A stretch of 64,000 nucleotides of DNA from RI-153 sp963752935 (GCA_963752935.1 CAVWAL010000009.1:372001-436000); one strand, 5' to 3'; shown: positions 7,369 through 17,417, numbered from the stretch's first letter. Notes: generated by a model not told the origin, from the sequence alone. Program-made: numbers and translations.

Positions 7369-9150
7369 GTGAGGTTGAACCGGTAGGGAGTCGCTTTAAC
7401 GATGCCCTTCACGAGTTTCGACGCGCCCGCTTGCGCGCCGATCTGGAACAGTTGCGCGCCCGGCTCACCGGCCGCACCGCCGAACTGCTCTCTTACGAAG
7501 AAGTGCGGCGTATGCTCCACGCGGGGACGCCGGTGGGGAAGCGTGAACTCCGTGATATTCCGCTCAGTTCGATTGTGGGCAGCGTAGGCCGCTACAAAGA
7601 CTTTACGCGCAACTTCCTGCCGCTCCAGGATGGCACAGCCTCGCGCTGGGCGAACCTGCAAATTCGAGTGTCGGGGCTGACCGGTCTGCCGCCCATTGAA
7701 GTCTATCAGGTGGGTGACGCCTATTTTGTACACGACGGCAATCACCGGGTTTCAGTCGCCACGCAGATGGGCGCCCAGCACATCGAGGCGTATGTCACCC
7801 GCATCGACACCAGGATCCCGCTCTCGCCCGAAGACGATCTCGACGATCTGATCATCAAGGCCGAGTATGCAGATTTCCTCGAACTCACGCAGTTGGATCG
7901 AGTGCGCCCACAGCACGATCTCACCGTCACGACGCCGGGGCGCTATCCCTTGATCAGCGCCCAGATTGAATCTCACCGTCAACGGCTCAGTGAAGAGAGC
8001 GGACGTCAGGTTTCCATCCCCGAGGCCAGCGCCCACTGGTACGATACGGTCTACTTGCCCACGATCCAGGTGATCCAAGATCGGGGGATGTTGCGCGATT
8101 TCCCAGATCGCACAAAGACCGATCTGTATGCCTGGATCCACAAATATCGCGAGGAGTTGATCGAAGCCCTGGGTTGGGAAGTCGATCCGGAAGCCGTGGC
8201 GGTGGATCTGCCACAGCGCTTTAGTTTGCGCCCGGAACGACGGATGGCGCGTTGGGGGGAACGGCTGCGCGCCGCACTCACGCCCGACGTGCTGGAAGCA
8301 GGCCCGACGACCGGCGAATGGCGACGCCAGCGACACTTTTCACGCCAGGACAGCGCGCTCTTCCGCACGATTCTGGTGCCATTGGGCCGGGATCCCAACG
8401 ATTGGGCGGCGCTCGATCAGGCGTTGCTTGTGGCGCGCAGCGAAGGCAGCACTGTTCATGGGTTGCACATTGCGGCATCCCCGGCCCAGGCAGAGAATGG
8501 ACGCACAGACGAACTACGCCGCCATTTTGAGGCGGCCTGTCTGAGCGCAGATGTCGTCGGTGAAATGGCGGTTACAGTGGGCGCCAGGGACACAGCCTCG
8601 ATCATGACCACGATCAGTGACCGTGCGCGCTGGGCCGACCTTGTCACGGTGCGCGTGGATCGCCCACCGCGCGATCAACCGCTGGCCCGGCTCGGCTCGA
8701 GCATTGGGATTCTGCTGCGCCGCTGCCCGCGCCCGGTGTTGACGGTGCCGGAGTACGCGCGCCCGTTGCGAAGCGCAGTTCTGGCCTACGATGGCAGCGC
8801 CAAGGCCGACGAAGCGCTTTTCATCGCCGCCTATCTGGCCAGTCGCCGCCAACTGGCGCTTAACGGTCGTTTCTGTGGTCGATTCACGGGGGATCGCAGA
8901 AACCGAGAAGGTGAATCAGCAGATCGTCGCCCGCGCACAAGCGCAATTGGCCGACTACGAGATTGACGCCGACTTTGTCTTTGAATCTGGCCGCGTCGCC
9001 AACATTCTTCTGGATGTAGCGGCACAGCGCAACAGTGATCTGTTCATCATGGGGGGCTACGGCTTCAACCCGCTGCTCGAAGTTGTCCTGGGCAGCACGG
9101 TGGATGAGATCCTGCGCACGGCAGAAGTGCCGGTGCTGATCTGCCGGTGA
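7365..9150 (+). CDS. ParB-like domain fused to tandem universal stress (UspA) domains, frameshifted
   Basis: The joined product is about 594 residues. Residues 90-150 carry a ParB/sulfiredoxin-like segment with VYQVGDAYFVHDGNHRVSVA, the nucleotide-binding signature of ParB-N proteins. A middle region of about 170 residues follows (WYDTVYLPTIQVIQDRGMLRDFP and similar), then a first UspA domain beginning FRTILVPLGRDPNDWAALDQAL and a second beginning SAVLAYDGSAKADEALFIAAYLA. The frame breaks at about 8860-8863 (CTTAACGG). Removing one base gives LALTVVSVVDSRGIAE and continues to IMGGYGFNPLLEVVLGSTVDEILR, the expected UspA end. The intact length is then a whole number of codons. USP proteins bind ATP or related ligands under stress; the fusion role is not known. 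Confidence 0.8.
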
Positions 9151-9361
9151 GGATGGGGAGGAAGAGGTGAGCGGGTGAACGGGTGAGCGGGTGAACGGGT
9201 GACAAGATGACGAGATGATGGGATGATGGTCGTCAAGTTTCATTATCTCATCATCCCATCATCTCGAACCAGAAGCTATTTCCCCATCACCAATTACTCT
9301 TCGCTACTACCCCTTCACCCTTCCTTCCCCGCTCACCTCTTCCCCGCTCACCCGCTCATCT
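9151..9361. repeat. ATGATG-type palindromic intergenic element, copy A
   Basis: Nested inverted repeats fill the gap between two convergent genes. The inner perfect stem is 18 bp, CGAGATGATGGGATGATG at 9211-9228 pairing with 9249-9266, with a 20-base loop containing GTCGTCAAG. The outer arms are G-rich GTGAGCGGGTGAACGG repeats (9167-9200) complementary to C-rich sequence at 9330-9360. Related elements occur at 22785-22880, 25574-25633 and 42911-42985. It may act as a bidirectional terminator, but no T-run is seen. Confidence 0.75.
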
Positions 9362-10237
9362 CTACTCCCTCTCCGCCAACAACTCAACCAACTCGTCTTT
9401 CCCGAAGACATAGCGTTCGTGGCAGAAGTGACAATCGACCACAGCTTCGCCTTCCTCGATCAGGCCCTCGATCTCCTCACGGTTGAGGAATTGCAGTGCC
9501 TGTTTCGACCGTTGGCGACTGCACCCGCAGGTGAACTGCAGCGGACGCTCTTCCAACCACTCGAATTCCACATCACGGAAGAGCACAGAAAGAATATCCT
9601 GCGGCGTGCGCCCGTCGGCCAGTACATCGCTCAAGGGGGGCAGATCGTCTAAGCGCTCGCTTAGCCTGCCCAATATACTGGCGTCTTCACCCGGTAGTGT
9701 CTGCAACAAGAGTCCGCCGGCCGCCTCCACAGCACCGGTTGCATCTACTTTGGCCCCGATCTCTACCACTGACGGCGTCTGCTCCGACTGATTGAGATAG
9801 TAGGTTAAATCAGCATCGAGGAAGCCCGTCTGAATGGGGACGGTGCTTTCGTACAGGCTTTTCAGGCGCAGATCCTTGACCACAGTCAGGTTGCCGTGGC
9901 GGCCAATGGTTTCGGCCACCACATCAGGACGAATGGCCCTCGCCGCCGGCACATTGGGCACGTTCACATAGCCGCGCACATGCCCATAGCTGTCCGATTC
10001 GGTGACCATCTTCTGCAGCGGCCCGCCGCCGGCCACCTTCAATGCCACGCGCTGTTGCACTTTGAGCAGCGAACCGAGCAAAACCGCCGCCGTTAAACCA
10101 TAGCCCAAGGCCGCCGTCGCCGCCGGGGATGTGCCATGTCTGCGCGCCGCCTCACGTACCAGATCGGTGGTGACACAGCCGATTCCGCGCACCCCTGCAT
10201 CGCGTCCCAGGACGCGTACTAGATAATCAGTCATCAT
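9362..10237 (-). CDS. hslO: Redox-regulated molecular chaperone Hsp33
   Basis: The 291-residue product matches Hsp33, a cytosolic holdase chaperone activated by oxidation. The N-terminal substrate-binding domain shows ATDLVREAARRHGTSPAATAALGYGLTAAVLL-type sequence. The C-terminal redox switch has CGC at about residues 237-239 and CHFC around 269-272, the four zinc-binding cysteines that form disulfides when activated. The length is normal. The start lies two bases after the sucB stop, so it is most likely the last gene of a sucA-sucB-hslO operon. The pairing with 2-oxoglutarate dehydrogenase may reflect shared expression under respiratory or oxidative conditions, which is inference. Confidence 0.95.
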   Translation of the reverse strand: MMTDYLVRVLGRDAGVRGIGCVTTDLVREAARRHGTSPAATAALGYGLTAAVLLGSLLKVQQRVALKVAGGGPLQKMVTESDSYGHVRGYVNVPNVPAARAIRPDVVAETIGRHGNLTVVKDLRLKSLYESTVPIQTGFLDADLTYYLNQSEQTPSVVEIGAKVDATGAVEAAGGLLLQTLPGEDASILGRLSERLDDLPPLSDVLADGRTPQDILSVLFRDVEFEWLEERPLQFTCGCSRQRSKQALQFLNREEIEGLIEEGEAVVDCHFCHERYVFGKDELVELLAERE

Positions 10238-10239
10238 TT

Positions 10240-11519
10240 CTACCCTTCTAACAACATCCGCTCGGGATCTTCGATCAGTTCTTTAATTTTCACCAGGAAT
10301 TGGACGGCTTCGCGGCCATCGACAATGCGGTGATCGTAACTCAGCGCCAGGTACATCATGGGGCGAACAACGATTTCGCCGTCGATGACCACGGCGCGCT
10401 CCTCGATCTTGTGCAGGCCCAGGATGGCAACCTGCGGCGGGTTGAGGATCGGCGTGCTCAGCAGAGATCCAAAGACACCGCCGTTGGTGATGGTGAAGCT
10501 GCCGCCCTGCAGATCGCTCAGAGAGAGTGCGCCTTCCTGGCTCTTCTTGGCCAACTCGCGGATCGTGCGCTCGATCTCCGCAAAGGAGAGGCGATCCACA
10601 TCGCGTAAGACCGGCACCACCAGCCCTTCCTCGGCGCCAACGGCAATACCGATATCGTAGTAATGCTTGAGGATCATCTCGTCGCCGTCGATCTCGGCGT
10701 TGATGGGTGGGTAGGCTTTCAGCGCGCCCACGGCTGCCTTCGTGAAGAAGGACATGAAACCGAGACGCACGCCAAATTGATCCTCAAAGGATTGGCGTCG
10801 TCGTTTGCGCAGATCCATAACGGCGCTCATGTCCACTTCATTAAAGGTCGTCAACATGGCGGCGTTGTGCTGCGCCTCGACCAACCGTTGGGCAATTGTG
10901 CGTCGCCGTCGCGACAGTTTCACGCGCTCCTCGCGCTGGGCGTTGGGCCGCTGGAAGATAGCTTGCGCCGCTGCCGACAACGCGGATGGCTGTGCAGTCG
11001 GCTGCGCTTCGGTCGACGCAGCCTCATCCTGACCTTCGCGACCGCGCAGGTGACGCTCCACGTCCTGCTTGGTGACGCGGCCGCCCACGCCGCTGCCGCT
11101 GACCGCCGTAGGATCGATGCCTTCGTCCTGGGCCATACGCCTGGCGACGGGGGTGATGCGTTCGCCGCCGCTCTCGGCCTGCTCAGCGGGCGGTTTCGGC
11201 TCTTCCGTAGCCGGGCCGACCGCTGCGGCGCGCGCGCGTCCGCTGCGGGCCTAGCCGCCGGTTTGGACTCTGCGCCGCTGCCCTCTGCCTCAATGACGCC
11301 CAACACGTCACCGATCTGCACGTCCTCCCCTTCAGAGACGGTAATCGATTTCAGGACGCCGCTGGCTGTGGCGGGCACTTCGAGATCGACTTTGTCGGTT
11401 TCCAGCGCCACCACGGCGTCGCCGGCCTTTACCGCATCGCCTTCCTTGATCAGCCAGCGGGCAACGGTCGCTTCCACCACCGATTCGCCTAACTCAGGTA
11501 CTTTAATTTCAACCGTCAT
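10240..11519 (-). CDS. sucB: Dihydrolipoyllysine succinyltransferase, E2 of 2-oxoglutarate dehydrogenase (frameshifted)
   Basis: The E2 subunit moves the succinyl group from E1 to CoA. Domains in order: a lipoyl domain (VKVPELGES-like start, lipoylated Lys in ALETDKVDLEVPA at about residue 42), a Pro/Ala linker, a peripheral-subunit-binding domain (VARRMAQDEGIDPTAVSGSGVGGRVTKQDVERHL), and the catalytic acyltransferase with the active-site SYDHRIVDGREAV near the end. The frame changes in a GC-rich run at about 11220-11245. The first frame runs into meaningless Arg/Ser-rich sequence, whereas the other frame reads the expected linker and binding domain. One missing base explains it, and 1280 plus one gives 427 codons. 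It lies 77 bases after sucA on the same strand. Confidence 0.9.
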
Positions 11520-11596
11520 GGAATCTCTCCAGGATTTGTGATGAATTCAGTCAGTTGGATGAAGAACAGACGCGCAGGTACGCTGCATAACGAAGG

Positions 11597-14455
11597 TCAT
11601 GCGGCCTCCTGAATCTCCACTGTCTGGTAAGGTTCGGATCGGTGCTGCATGATGTCTTCGGCGAAGACTTGCTCGGCGATGGCGGCCTGATTGACGTTGT
11701 GCCAGGCCGAGGATCCTTCCGCAGGGCTGGCTCGACGAGGACGCCCCACATAGTAGAGTGGACAGCGTTCATTCAACAGTTCAAGCAGCCGGGGCTGCAC
11801 AAATTCCCAACACCCCATGTTTTCAGGCTCTTCTTGCAGCCACACAACCTGGTCGACGTTTGGATATTGATCGCAGAGCGCCGTCAGTTCGGCCGCGGGG
11901 AAAGGATAGAGCTGCTCAACACGCACCAGGGCGATGTGAGGGGAGTCGCCGCGACGCTCGTGGCCGGCGACGTCAGCATAGACTTTGCCGCTGCACAAGA
12001 CCAGCCGTGTGATCTCTTGGGGGCGCCTGGATGCGTCCTCGTCATTGAGGAGCGCCTGCCAGCGCCCGTCGGCCAGCTCGGCCAATGTGGAAGCAGTCAA
12101 CTTGTGGCGCAACAGGCTCTTGGGTGTCATCACCACCAGGGGCAGTGGATCGGTCTTGAGCAGCAGCGCCTGCCGCCGCAGCAGGTGGAAATATTGCGCC
12201 GCCGTGGTGGGGTAGGCGATGCGCATATTGGTTTCGCCGCCCAATTGCAAGAAGCGCTCCAGCCGTCCGCCGGAATGGTCGGGGCCGGCGCCCTCGTAGG
12301 CGTGCGGCAACAGCAAGACCAGCGAGGGTGTTTGTCCCCACTTGGCGCGACCACTGACGACGAATTCGTCGATGATGGCCTGCGCCACGTTGATGAAGTC
12401 GCCGTATTGCGCCTCCCAAATGACCAGCCGTTCGGGGGCCTGAATGTTGTAACCGTATTCGAAGCCGATGGTGGCGACTTCGCTGAGCGGGCTGTTGTGG
12501 ATCTCAAAGGCCGCCTGCACCTGAGGGATCGACTGCAAGGGCACGTACTCCTGGCCGGTTTCGGCGTCGTTGAGGACGGCATGGCGATGGCTAAACGTGC
12601 CGCGCTCCACATCCTCGCCGGTGATACGCAGGGCAATCCCCTCTGCCAGGATCGAGGCAAAGGCCAATTGCTCGGCCATGGACCAATCAATCGCGGCCTC
12701 GTTGGCGTCGTCCAAGGCGGTATGGCGGCGGCCAAGGATACGCTGTAAGCGAGAATGGATGGTGAAGCCATCGGGCACGCTGAGCAACGACCGGTTGAGT
12801 TCGCGCAGTTTCTCGGCCTCCACCCTGGTTTCGACCTTGCGCGCCGCACCGGGCGGCGGCGGCGTCAGATCCGGCTCAAGGATCGATTCTTCGGGAACGA
12901 GACCCTCGTAGATAGATTGCAGCGAGTCGATATCTTCCTCGTAGCGTGACTGCGCTTCGTCGGCGCCAATCACGTTCTGATCCACCAACCGCTGCGCCCA
13001 CAACGTACGCACAGTGGGATGCTCGTCAATCGCGCGGTAGATCATGGGCTGGGTGAAACGGGGCTCGTCGCCTTCGTTGTGGCCATAGCGCCGATAACCG
13101 ACAAGATCGATCAGAAAGTCTTTTTGGAAGCGATGGCGGTAGGCCATCGCCAGGCGCATGGCTTCGAGACAGGCCATCGGATCGTCGGCGTTGACATGGA
13201 CAATCGGGATTTTGAACCCCTTGGCCAGGTCACTGGCGTAGAGCGTGCTACGCACATCATGTGGATTCGTCGTGAAGCCAAGCTGATTATTGGCGATGAT
13301 GTGAATGGTGCCGCCGGTGAAGTAGCCATCCAGCCGAGACAGGTTCAGCGTCTCGGCCACGATGCCCTGGCCGGGAAAGGCCGCATCGCCATGGATCAGC
13401 ACCGGCAGCGAAACGACGTGATCAAAGCGGGGAACGCCCGGTTCGTCCACGAAAGTACCGGCGGCGCGGGCCATCCCCTCGACCACCGGATTGACGTGTT
13501 CCAGGTGGCTGGGATTGGGCGCCATCGTGATCTGCACATCGGGTGCGTCACCGGCGGCGTCGAAGACGCGGTTGGCGCCGGCGTGGTATTTGACGTCGCC
13601 GGTATAGCTCAAATAATCATTGGTGGTGAAGGTGTGGCTGCTCACCGGATCTTTGAACTCGGCCAACATTTGATCATAGGGCTTGTTGAGCACGTGGGCC
13701 AGCACGTTGAGGCGTCCGCGGTGGGCCATGCCCAGCAGGATCCACTGAATCTCCTGATTCACGGCAGCGCCCACCAGTTCGTCGAGCATGGGCACCATCA
13801 TGTCCAGCCCCTCAATCGAGAAGCGCGTCTTGCCGGGGAAGGTGCGGTTGAGAAAATGCTCGAAGGCTTCGACCTGGGTCAACCGCTCAAAGAGCGCCAC
13901 TTCGTTGATCGGCATTGTCGGCGGGCAGAAGCTGCCCGATTCGGCGGCGTTGCGCAGCCATTCACGTTCTTCGGGCAGGCGCAAATGGTCATAATCGTAG
14001 CCGGTGGTATTCGAGTAGATCTGGCGCAGGCGCCGGATGGCTTCATAGGCGTTGGCAGATTGCGCCACCACCGGTCCACCCACCAGGGAGGCAGGCAGTT
14101 GGCGCAGATCGTCGTCGCTGATGCCGTGCGCGGCCAGATCCAGGGTGGGATCACCGGGCGGCGGACTGCCCAACGGATCAAGCTGCGCCGCCAGGTGTCC
14201 ATACTCGCGGATCGACTGGGCCAGGTTGACAGCGCCCACGATCTTGTCGAAGTCGAGGGCCGGGGCGGCGGATCTGCCGTCTTGTGCAGGGGCAGACGGA
14301 ACAGTCAACGGCGACCAGGCGGCAAAGAGCGCCTGTGTCGCCGCATCGACAGTAGAGGGGTTTTGTTGATAGCGCTCGTAGAGTTCCTGCACATAGCCCG
14401 CATTGGGGCCATGGAAGAGCGCAAGCAAATCAGATTGAGAGATGTTCTGAGCCAT
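11597..14455 (-). CDS. sucA: 2-oxoglutarate dehydrogenase E1 component
   Basis: The 952-residue product is the thiamine-dependent E1 subunit of the TCA-cycle 2-oxoglutarate dehydrogenase. The N-terminal region PNAGYVQELYERYQQNPSTVD is the short E2-contact segment of OdhA/SucA enzymes. The core contains AHRGRLNVLAHVL (catalytic His region), GDAAFPGQGIVAETLNLS (thiamine diphosphate and Mg site) and RRYGHNEGDEPRFTQP. The C-terminal transketolase part has GFEYGYNIQAPE and LLLPHAYEGAGPDHSGGRLER. I chose the Met at 14455, where conserved sequence begins, rather than 32 codons upstream. It heads the sucA-sucB-hslO operon, so the organism oxidises 2-oxoglutarate through the full cycle. Confidence 0.97.
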   Translation of the reverse strand: MAQNISQSDLLALFHGPNAGYVQELYERYQQNPSTVDAATQALFAAWSPLTVPSAPAQDGRSAAPALDFDKIVGAVNLAQSIREYGHLAAQLDPLGSPPPGDPTLDLAAHGISDDDLRQLPASLVGGPVVAQSANAYEAIRRLRQIYSNTTGYDYDHLRLPEEREWLRNAAESGSFCPPTMPINEVALFERLTQVEAFEHFLNRTFPGKTRFSIEGLDMMVPMLDELVGAAVNQEIQWILLGMAHRGRLNVLAHVLNKPYDQMLAEFKDPVSSHTFTTNDYLSYTGDVKYHAGANRVFDAAGDAPDVQITMAPNPSHLEHVNPVVEGMARAAGTFVDEPGVPRFDHVVSLPVLIHGDAAFPGQGIVAETLNLSRLDGYFTGGTIHIIANNQLGFTTNPHDVRSTLYASDLAKGFKIPIVHVNADDPMACLEAMRLAMAYRHRFQKDFLIDLVGYRRYGHNEGDEPRFTQPMIYRAIDEHPTVRTLWAQRLVDQNVIGADEAQSRYEEDIDSLQSIYEGLVPEESILEPDLTPPPPGAARKVETRVEAEKLRELNRSLLSVPDGFTIHSRLQRILGRRHTALDDANEAAIDWSMAEQLAFASILAEGIALRITGEDVERGTFSHRHAVLNDAETGQEYVPLQSIPQVQAAFEIHNSPLSEVATIGFEYGYNIQAPERLVIWEAQYGDFINVAQAIIDEFVVSGRAKWGQTPSLVLLLPHAYEGAGPDHSGGRLERFLQLGGETNMRIAYPTTAAQYFHLLRRQALLLKTDPLPLVVMTPKSLLRHKLTASTLAELADGRWQALLNDEDASRRPQEITRLVLCSGKVYADVAGHERRGDSPHIALVRVEQLYPFPAAELTALCDQYPNVDQVVWLQEEPENMGCWEFVQPRLLELLNERCPLYYVGRPRRASPAEGSSAWHNVNQAAIAEQVFAEDIMQHRSEPYQTVEIQEAA

Positions 14456-14691
14456 GAAAACTCGCCTAACCTTAAGAAAATAGTCGTAACTGAACGTATG
14501 TCCTGAAACTCGGGGTCGAAAACAGTGTTGCAAAAGCAAGAAGCTCCACAACCATGTTCCAGGATGGATTCTAAGTCGCTACGTGTAGACTACTAGCTTA
14601 ATAGTCTGCGTGCAGCAAGTCAATTCACAATTACGAATGGGGTGGGTCCAGAATCTGTTGTTCAAATGGCAGAACGTTGAGCGAGACGTAG

Positions 14692-14770
14692 GGGTTTGGG
14701 TGGGGCGGTGGGTCATTTCGCCGGTAGGAGGCGCACAGAGCGACGTCGGTTGCCCGCCCCACCCAAACCC
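14692..14770. repeat. Perfect 17-bp inverted repeat
   Basis: GGGTTTGGGTGGGGCGG at 14692-14708 is exactly complementary to 14754-14770. The arms enclose 45 bases that themselves contain CGCCGGTAGGAGGCG. The element lies upstream of sucA and beyond the permease terminator. The asymmetric G/C strands could form a stable cruciform or RNA hairpin. No matching copy was noticed elsewhere in the window. Confidence 0.65.
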
Positions 14771-14789
14771 GCACGACAAATGTTCGTCC

Positions 14790-14827
14790 AAAAAAGAGAG
14801 GACAACCCTCTCGGGTCGCCCTCTCTT
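14790..14827 (-). terminator. Terminator of the padR-ABC operon
   Basis: On the minus strand the stem AAGAGAGG/CCTCTCTT (14827-14820 with 14801-14794) encloses a structured loop and is followed by TTTTTT (14795-14790). It lies 50 bases after the permease stop at 14877, in the right orientation and with a clear U-run. Confidence 0.75.
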
Positions 14828-14876
14828 GCCGTTTGTCTTCGATCCCGCTGTCTTCAGCGGCTTCGTCTTTCGCAGC

Positions 14877-17417
14877 CTACTCCCACTTCAACGCCCCCAC
14901 GATGTTCAACCCTGCCGCGTGCCGGGCAGGCAACAATGCCGCAAGGACGCCGAAGATCAGACCCACCGCCAGCGTGATGACGATGCCCATGTACGGAAAG
15001 TAGTAGGGCATGATGAAGCCGCTCACGTTCATCACGCCGATGATGATGTAGCCCAACCAGATCCCGGCAAGGATGCCAAAGCCGATGCCCATGGCCGAGA
15101 GTAATAGACTTTCGGCGATGATCATGCGCTGCACCTGCCGGCGCGTGCCGCCGATGGCGCGCAGCACACCGATCTCACGCGTGCGCTCAAGGACGTTGAT
15201 GCTCAGCGTATTGGCCAGCGCCAGCAACGACGGTACCGCCAGCAGCACCATCAGCATGTAAAGCGCGTAGCTGCGCGTGTTGTTGCCTTCCAACTGCGCC
15301 GCCCGCCAGCGATCATACGAAAAGAGCGAGAAGGCAGGGTACGCTACCAACAGATCGCCCAGGGCATCTTCCACCTGGGTGGCGTCGGCGCCGGGCGTAC
15401 GGTTGGCCATGAGCAAGATGTCGCTGGTCTGGCCGAAGTCCGCAGCCAGATTGGCCTGGGACACATAGATCGACGGCACCTTGGAGTTGAGATAATCGAT
15501 GCCCACCGCCATCACCGCATACGTCTGCGGCCCGCCCGCGGTAGACAGCGTCACCTCGTCGCCCACCGATAGGCCTCTTTGCGTGGACAACATGCCGTTG
15601 ACGATGGCGAAGCGCCCGTGGGCGAGGGCGGTGTAGGCTTCGTCGGCGTTGCCCGCCGAAAAGACCAGCCCGGCCAGCAGCGGGTAGCTCTGCGGATCGA
15701 CGCCGATCACCTGGGTAGTGAGCCCGTCGATCTGGGTTTCACTCTGGCGCACAGTGGTCAGGGCGGCGATACCGGGCAGCGCCGCCACCTGCTCCGCCAA
15801 CTCTGGGCCGGCGCCGACGTTGGCGCTGTTGCCCAGCACCAGCGCTTCGGGCAGCAGCATGTAATCGGCGCGCATGGATTTGTCTAGATAGGTCATCATA
15901 CCGTCGGTGAGCGTGGTGGTCAGCCCACCCAGCGCCACCAGGATGGCGAGACTGATTGTAATCGTCGACGCCGTAATCGCGGATCGGCCCGGCTGCCGTT
16001 GCAGATTGCCCTGCGCCAGCGATCCTTCGCCGGCAAAGGCAAACGCCAGCAGGCGACCAAAGACTTGCGACACCGGCCGCACCAGGATCGGGCTGATCAC
16101 CACGATCCCAATCAGGAAGAGCAAGGCACCGATGGAGACGACGGCCAGGTTGCCCGTCAACAGCCCCAACAGCGCACTCGCGATCATCCCCCCGCCGATG
16201 AGGAGACGCCGCCGCGAAAAGCCTTCTTCGTCCTCCACCTGCGACGGACGCAGCGCTTCCAGCGGCGAAACCCGGCTGGCCGCCCGCGCCGGCAGGTATC
16301 CGCTGAGCAGCGGCACGCCCACACCGAGGACGACTGAAAGCAGCCATGTCCACAGCCCGAACGAGGGTTGCCCTAGCGGGGCGCCGAAGAACTGTTCCCA
16401 GGTAGGGTTGAGCAGTGGCAGCAGCGCCCGAATCAACAGATAGCCGATGAACATGCCCAACGCCGTGCCCACGATGCCCTGGATCAGCCCTTCCACCAGG
16501 ATCAGGTTGAGCACGGTGCGCCGTGAGGCGCCCACGGCTCGCAACATGCCGATGTCGTGTTTGCGTTCGAGCACCACGGTGCGGAAGGTATTGAACATGA
16601 TGAAACCGCCCATCGCCAGCGCCAACACGCCGAAAAGCGTGAAGACGAGGTTGGCCATCTGCATGGCGGTTTCCCATTCGCTGCCGCCTGCTTCCACTGA
16701 ACCGACCTGGAAGCCCGGCCCCAGCCGTGCGAGGATGGTGGCGCGCAGCGCTTCGCCGTCCACACCGTCATCGAACTGACCGGCAATGGCGTTGATCTGC
16801 CCCGGCAGGTTGAAGACCTCTTGTGCGCTGGCCAGCGGCATGAAGACTTCCTCGTCGCCCAGCACTGGCCGCGACGGCAAGATACCTACGATTTCAAACG
16901 TCTGCACGCCGGCGGCGCCGGGCAGATCGATGACATCGCCCAGCCCTAGCCCGGTGGCTTCGACAAAGCTGCGCCGCACCATCACAGCATTGGTGTCTTG
17001 CACGGTCAGCCAGCGTCCTTCTTCTGCCTGGAAAGGCAGTGTCTGCGCCGCAGAGGAAGGCTCCCAGCCGTTCACCGTGATGCGGTCGAGCGTTCCCCGC
17101 TCGACGGAGAGCGCCATATCTGCCGGCAACAGCATCGACCGCTCCAGGACTGGGGTGATTGCAGCCACGCCGGGGATGCCGGCCACGATCTGCGCCCGTT
17201 GCGCAGGGAACGTCCCGCCGGTTTCGTGGGTGAGCACCAGGTCCACTGTGTGGGCGGATAAGGCCATGTTCTCGCCGAAGGCGGCCCGAATCGCAGGGAC
17301 CATCCCGTTCATGCCAAAGATGATCATCACGCCGAAGACAATCGCCAGCGTGGTCAACACCGTCCGCAGTTTGCGTCCCCACAGGTAGCGGGCCGCAAGG
17401 GTGAGTTGTATGTTCAT
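14877..17417 (-). CDS. ABC transporter permease, FtsX/MacB type (two FtsX domains)
   Basis: The 846-residue product begins MNIQLTLAARYLWGRKLRTVLTTLAIVFGVMIIF, the N-terminal helix of MacB-like permeases. It then has a MacB-type periplasmic domain, a first FtsX domain with three helices (around residues 260-400, with ERKHDIGMLRAVGASRRTVLNLIL), a second periplasmic domain, and a second FtsX domain ending in LERTREIGVLRAIGGTRRQVQRMIIAESLLLS and PARHAAGLNIVGALKWE. This duplicated layout is usual for Gram-positive-like and Chloroflexota lipoprotein- or peptide-export permeases. The start at 17417 is chosen because it overlaps the ATPase stop (ATGA) and matches the conserved N-terminus; an upstream extension of the frame runs antisense-like and is ignored. 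The substrate is unknown. Confidence 0.93.
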   Translation of the reverse strand: MNIQLTLAARYLWGRKLRTVLTTLAIVFGVMIIFGMNGMVPAIRAAFGENMALSAHTVDLVLTHETGGTFPAQRAQIVAGIPGVAAITPVLERSMLLPADMALSVERGTLDRITVNGWEPSSAAQTLPFQAEEGRWLTVQDTNAVMVRRSFVEATGLGLGDVIDLPGAAGVQTFEIVGILPSRPVLGDEEVFMPLASAQEVFNLPGQINAIAGQFDDGVDGEALRATILARLGPGFQVGSVEAGGSEWETAMQMANLVFTLFGVLALAMGGFIMFNTFRTVVLERKHDIGMLRAVGASRRTVLNLILVEGLIQGIVGTALGMFIGYLLIRALLPLLNPTWEQFFGAPLGQPSFGLWTWLLSVVLGVGVPLLSGYLPARAASRVSPLEALRPSQVEDEEGFSRRRLLIGGGMIASALLGLLTGNLAVVSIGALLFLIGIVVISPILVRPVSQVFGRLLAFAFAGEGSLAQGNLQRQPGRSAITASTITISLAILVALGGLTTTLTDGMMTYLDKSMRADYMLLPEALVLGNSANVGAGPELAEQVAALPGIAALTTVRQSETQIDGLTTQVIGVDPQSYPLLAGLVFSAGNADEAYTALAHGRFAIVNGMLSTQRGLSVGDEVTLSTAGGPQTYAVMAVGIDYLNSKVPSIYVSQANLAADFGQTSDILLMANRTPGADATQVEDALGDLLVAYPAFSLFSYDRWRAAQLEGNNTRSYALYMLMVLLAVPSLLALANTLSINVLERTREIGVLRAIGGTRRQVQRMIIAESLLLSAMGIGFGILAGIWLGYIIIGVMNVSGFIMPYYFPYMGIVITLAVGLIFGVLAALLPARHAAGLNIVGALKWE

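Larger units (their letters stand above)
14456..14876. other. 421-bp gap between sucA promoter and permease gene end
   Basis: The right part carries the end of the permease operon transcribed leftward; the left part holds the sucA promoter region. A long inverted repeat (14692-14708 with 14754-14770) and a terminator (14790-14827) are listed separately. On the minus strand a TTGACT/TAAGCT pair upstream of sucA could be its promoter, with a 17-base spacer. No gene is supported here. Confidence 0.5.

Noticed and set aside
10663..11541. Plus-strand frame across sucB
   Set aside because: It is antisense to sucB, shows only low-complexity Ser/Ala/Arg-rich wording and no recognised domain.
13019..14506. 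Long plus-strand open frame inside sucA
   Set aside because: It is an antisense shadow of the conserved sucA gene; the translated wording (many His/Gly/Val) matches no family and no ribosome binding site is present.
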